This document shows, piece after piece, positions 63,231 to 64,000 of a DNA stretch of 64,000 nucleotides (position 1 is the first letter of the stretch; each line of letters starts with the position of its first letter). The notes under the pieces were generated by a model, which did no database searches, was not told where the DNA came from, and worked only from the letters and a program-made list of their open reading frames with translations. The DNA comes from Tenacibaculum discolor. Lineage in GTDB: Bacteria > Bacteroidota > Bacteroidia > Flavobacteriales > Flavobacteriaceae. A program made the position numbers and the translations under genes. The DNA lies in contig NZ_RCCS01000006.1 of NCBI RefSeq assembly GCF_003664185.1, forward strand, positions 372,001-436,000, given 5' to 3'.

Positions 63231-63698
63231 ATGAACATAAAATTAATATTCTTAGGTAGTTTCTTAACTTTTTTCGGACAAATAACTGCGCAAGAAAATA
63301 CGATATCTCTAGGTAAAAAAGTAGAAAATATTCAAGTTATAAACTTTGAATCCATGCCACATGATACCATAAGCAAAGGAATTACGCGACAATGGCTTCA
63401 TGGTGCCAAAGGGCAAATGGCCTATTTTCACTTGAAAAAAGGTGCACATATTCCAATGCACAAACACCCAAATGAGCAAATTACCTATATCCTTAAAGGA
63501 AAAGTAAAAATTAACACTATTGATAAAGGAAAAAGAAAAACCTATATCATCTCTGCTGGTCAAGTAATTGTTTTTCCAGAAAATGTTTCTCACGAGTTTT
63601 TTGCACTGGAAAACACACTTGATTTAGATGTACATGTACCAGTAAGACAAGATTGGTTGACTAATGAGCTACCAGCATATTTAAAGAAAAGTAAATAA
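63231..63698 (+). CDS. Cupin domain protein, secreted
   Basis: 155 aa with a signal peptide (MNIKLIFLGSFLTFFGQITAQ). The cupin motifs are HIPMHKHPNEQITYILKGKVKIN (motif 1: H, H, E) and GQVIVFPENVSHEFFALEN (motif 2: H). It starts 4 bases after the SMP-30 gene and is directly followed by a DoxX gene, with no gap. Confidence 0.9.
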   Translation: MNIKLIFLGSFLTFFGQITAQENTISLGKKVENIQVINFESMPHDTISKGITRQWLHGAKGQMAYFHLKKGAHIPMHKHPNEQITYILKGKVKINTIDKGKRKTYIISAGQVIVFPENVSHEFFALENTLDLDVHVPVRQDWLTNELPAYLKKSK

Positions 63699-64000
63699 AT
63701 GAAAGCCACACCTAAACAAACAGCGTATGCATTGCTACGTATTACCATGGGAATCAATTTTTTTGGACATGGATTAACAAGATTGCCAAAAATCCCTTCA
63801 TTCCGTGATTGGATGGTAAGTCAATTTCAAGAAAGTATACTTCCAGACTTTCTTTTATACACATGGGGAAGCATATTACCTTTCATAGAATTTATCATAG
63901 GTACATTATTAATTATTGGCTTATTTACTTACAGAACAGCTATTGCTGGTGCTCTTGTTATTGCCATACTTATTCTTGGTTCTTGTTTAATAGAACATTG
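63699..64000 (+). CDS. DoxX-family membrane protein, partial
   Basis: ATG immediately after the cupin stop, then MKATPKQTAYALLRITMGI with the DoxX opening (LLRITMGINFFGHGLTRLP) and at least two more spans (LPFIEFIIGTLLIIGLF, AIAGALVIAILILGSCL). About 100 codons are in the window; the C-terminus is cut off. Confidence 0.85.
   Translation, partial: MKATPKQTAYALLRITMGINFFGHGLTRLPKIPSFRDWMVSQFQESILPDFLLYTWGSILPFIEFIIGTLLIIGLFTYRTAIAGALVIAILILGSCLIEH

Overview
The window is AT-rich DNA from a member of the Bacteroidota, most likely a marine Flavobacteriaceae (Tenacibaculum-like; this is inference from gene content, not a database match). Supporting signs are the many short lipoproteins with SC or TC lipoboxes, DUF4252 genes beside an ECF sigma factor, TssD-type (Bacteroidota) type VI secretion tube proteins, a type II-C Cas9 of about 1,390 residues with a 46-nt repeat, and TAnnTTTG-type promoter elements. 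Many apparent long starts are TTG extensions; I moved these to the first well-placed ATG.

Layout. 1-5.6 kb: late cobalamin assembly (cobU, cobT, cobS, cobC) between two B12/iron-type binding proteins, then an MscS channel. 5.6-22.7 kb: ordinary chromosomal genes (AlkB-like dioxygenase, M1 aminopeptidase, an ECF sigma/anti-sigma/DUF4252 operon, S41 protease, DUF72, patatin, Asp-box propeller, two amidohydrolases, SpoU rRNA methyltransferase), with one unusual palindrome-rich intergenic stretch at 21.6-21.8 kb. 22.7-30 kb: an accessory island with two divergent type VI effector modules. On the left is a TssD tube protein fused to a metzincin-like protease. On the right is a TssD carrier, then a putative His/Cys protease effector, then two paralogous lipoproteins that look like immunity proteins. 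Decayed copies of the effector's C-terminal end follow both lipoproteins, which is the footprint of toxin-tip/immunity shuffling. No structural T6SS genes are in the window.

30-40.4 kb: a RadC-type JAB protein, then a complete type II-C CRISPR-Cas locus: a tracrRNA on the minus strand, cas9, cas1, cas2, and an array of 50 intact 46-nt repeats plus one abruptly truncated repeat (50 spacers, 49 of 30 nt and one of 29 nt). The anti-repeat shows that crRNAs are read from the minus strand, toward the cas genes. 40.4-45.7 kb: a small integrative element (tyrosine recombinase, S24-like repressor with operators, excisionase-like HTH protein, a 612-aa protein of unknown function) scattered with clusters of TTGCG motifs.

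45.8-60.3 kb: a second accessory stretch of single-gene cassettes, some bounded by gene-specific inverted repeats. It carries an SMI1/KNR4 protein, a flavin reductase, two alpha/beta hydrolases, a lipoprotein-type subclass B1 metallo-beta-lactamase and many unknown secreted or lipid-anchored proteins. It also holds several broken or slippage-prone genes (YciI, an LRR protein, an A11 tract after a start codon, an A14 tract) and a partial duplicate of a DKNYY gene. A terminator-bearing intergenic repeat occurs four times (22.7, 49.4, 53.4 and 59.4 kb) and links the two accessory regions. 60.4-64 kb: an AraC regulator divergent from a deacetylase / SMP-30 / cupin / DoxX operon that runs off the end.
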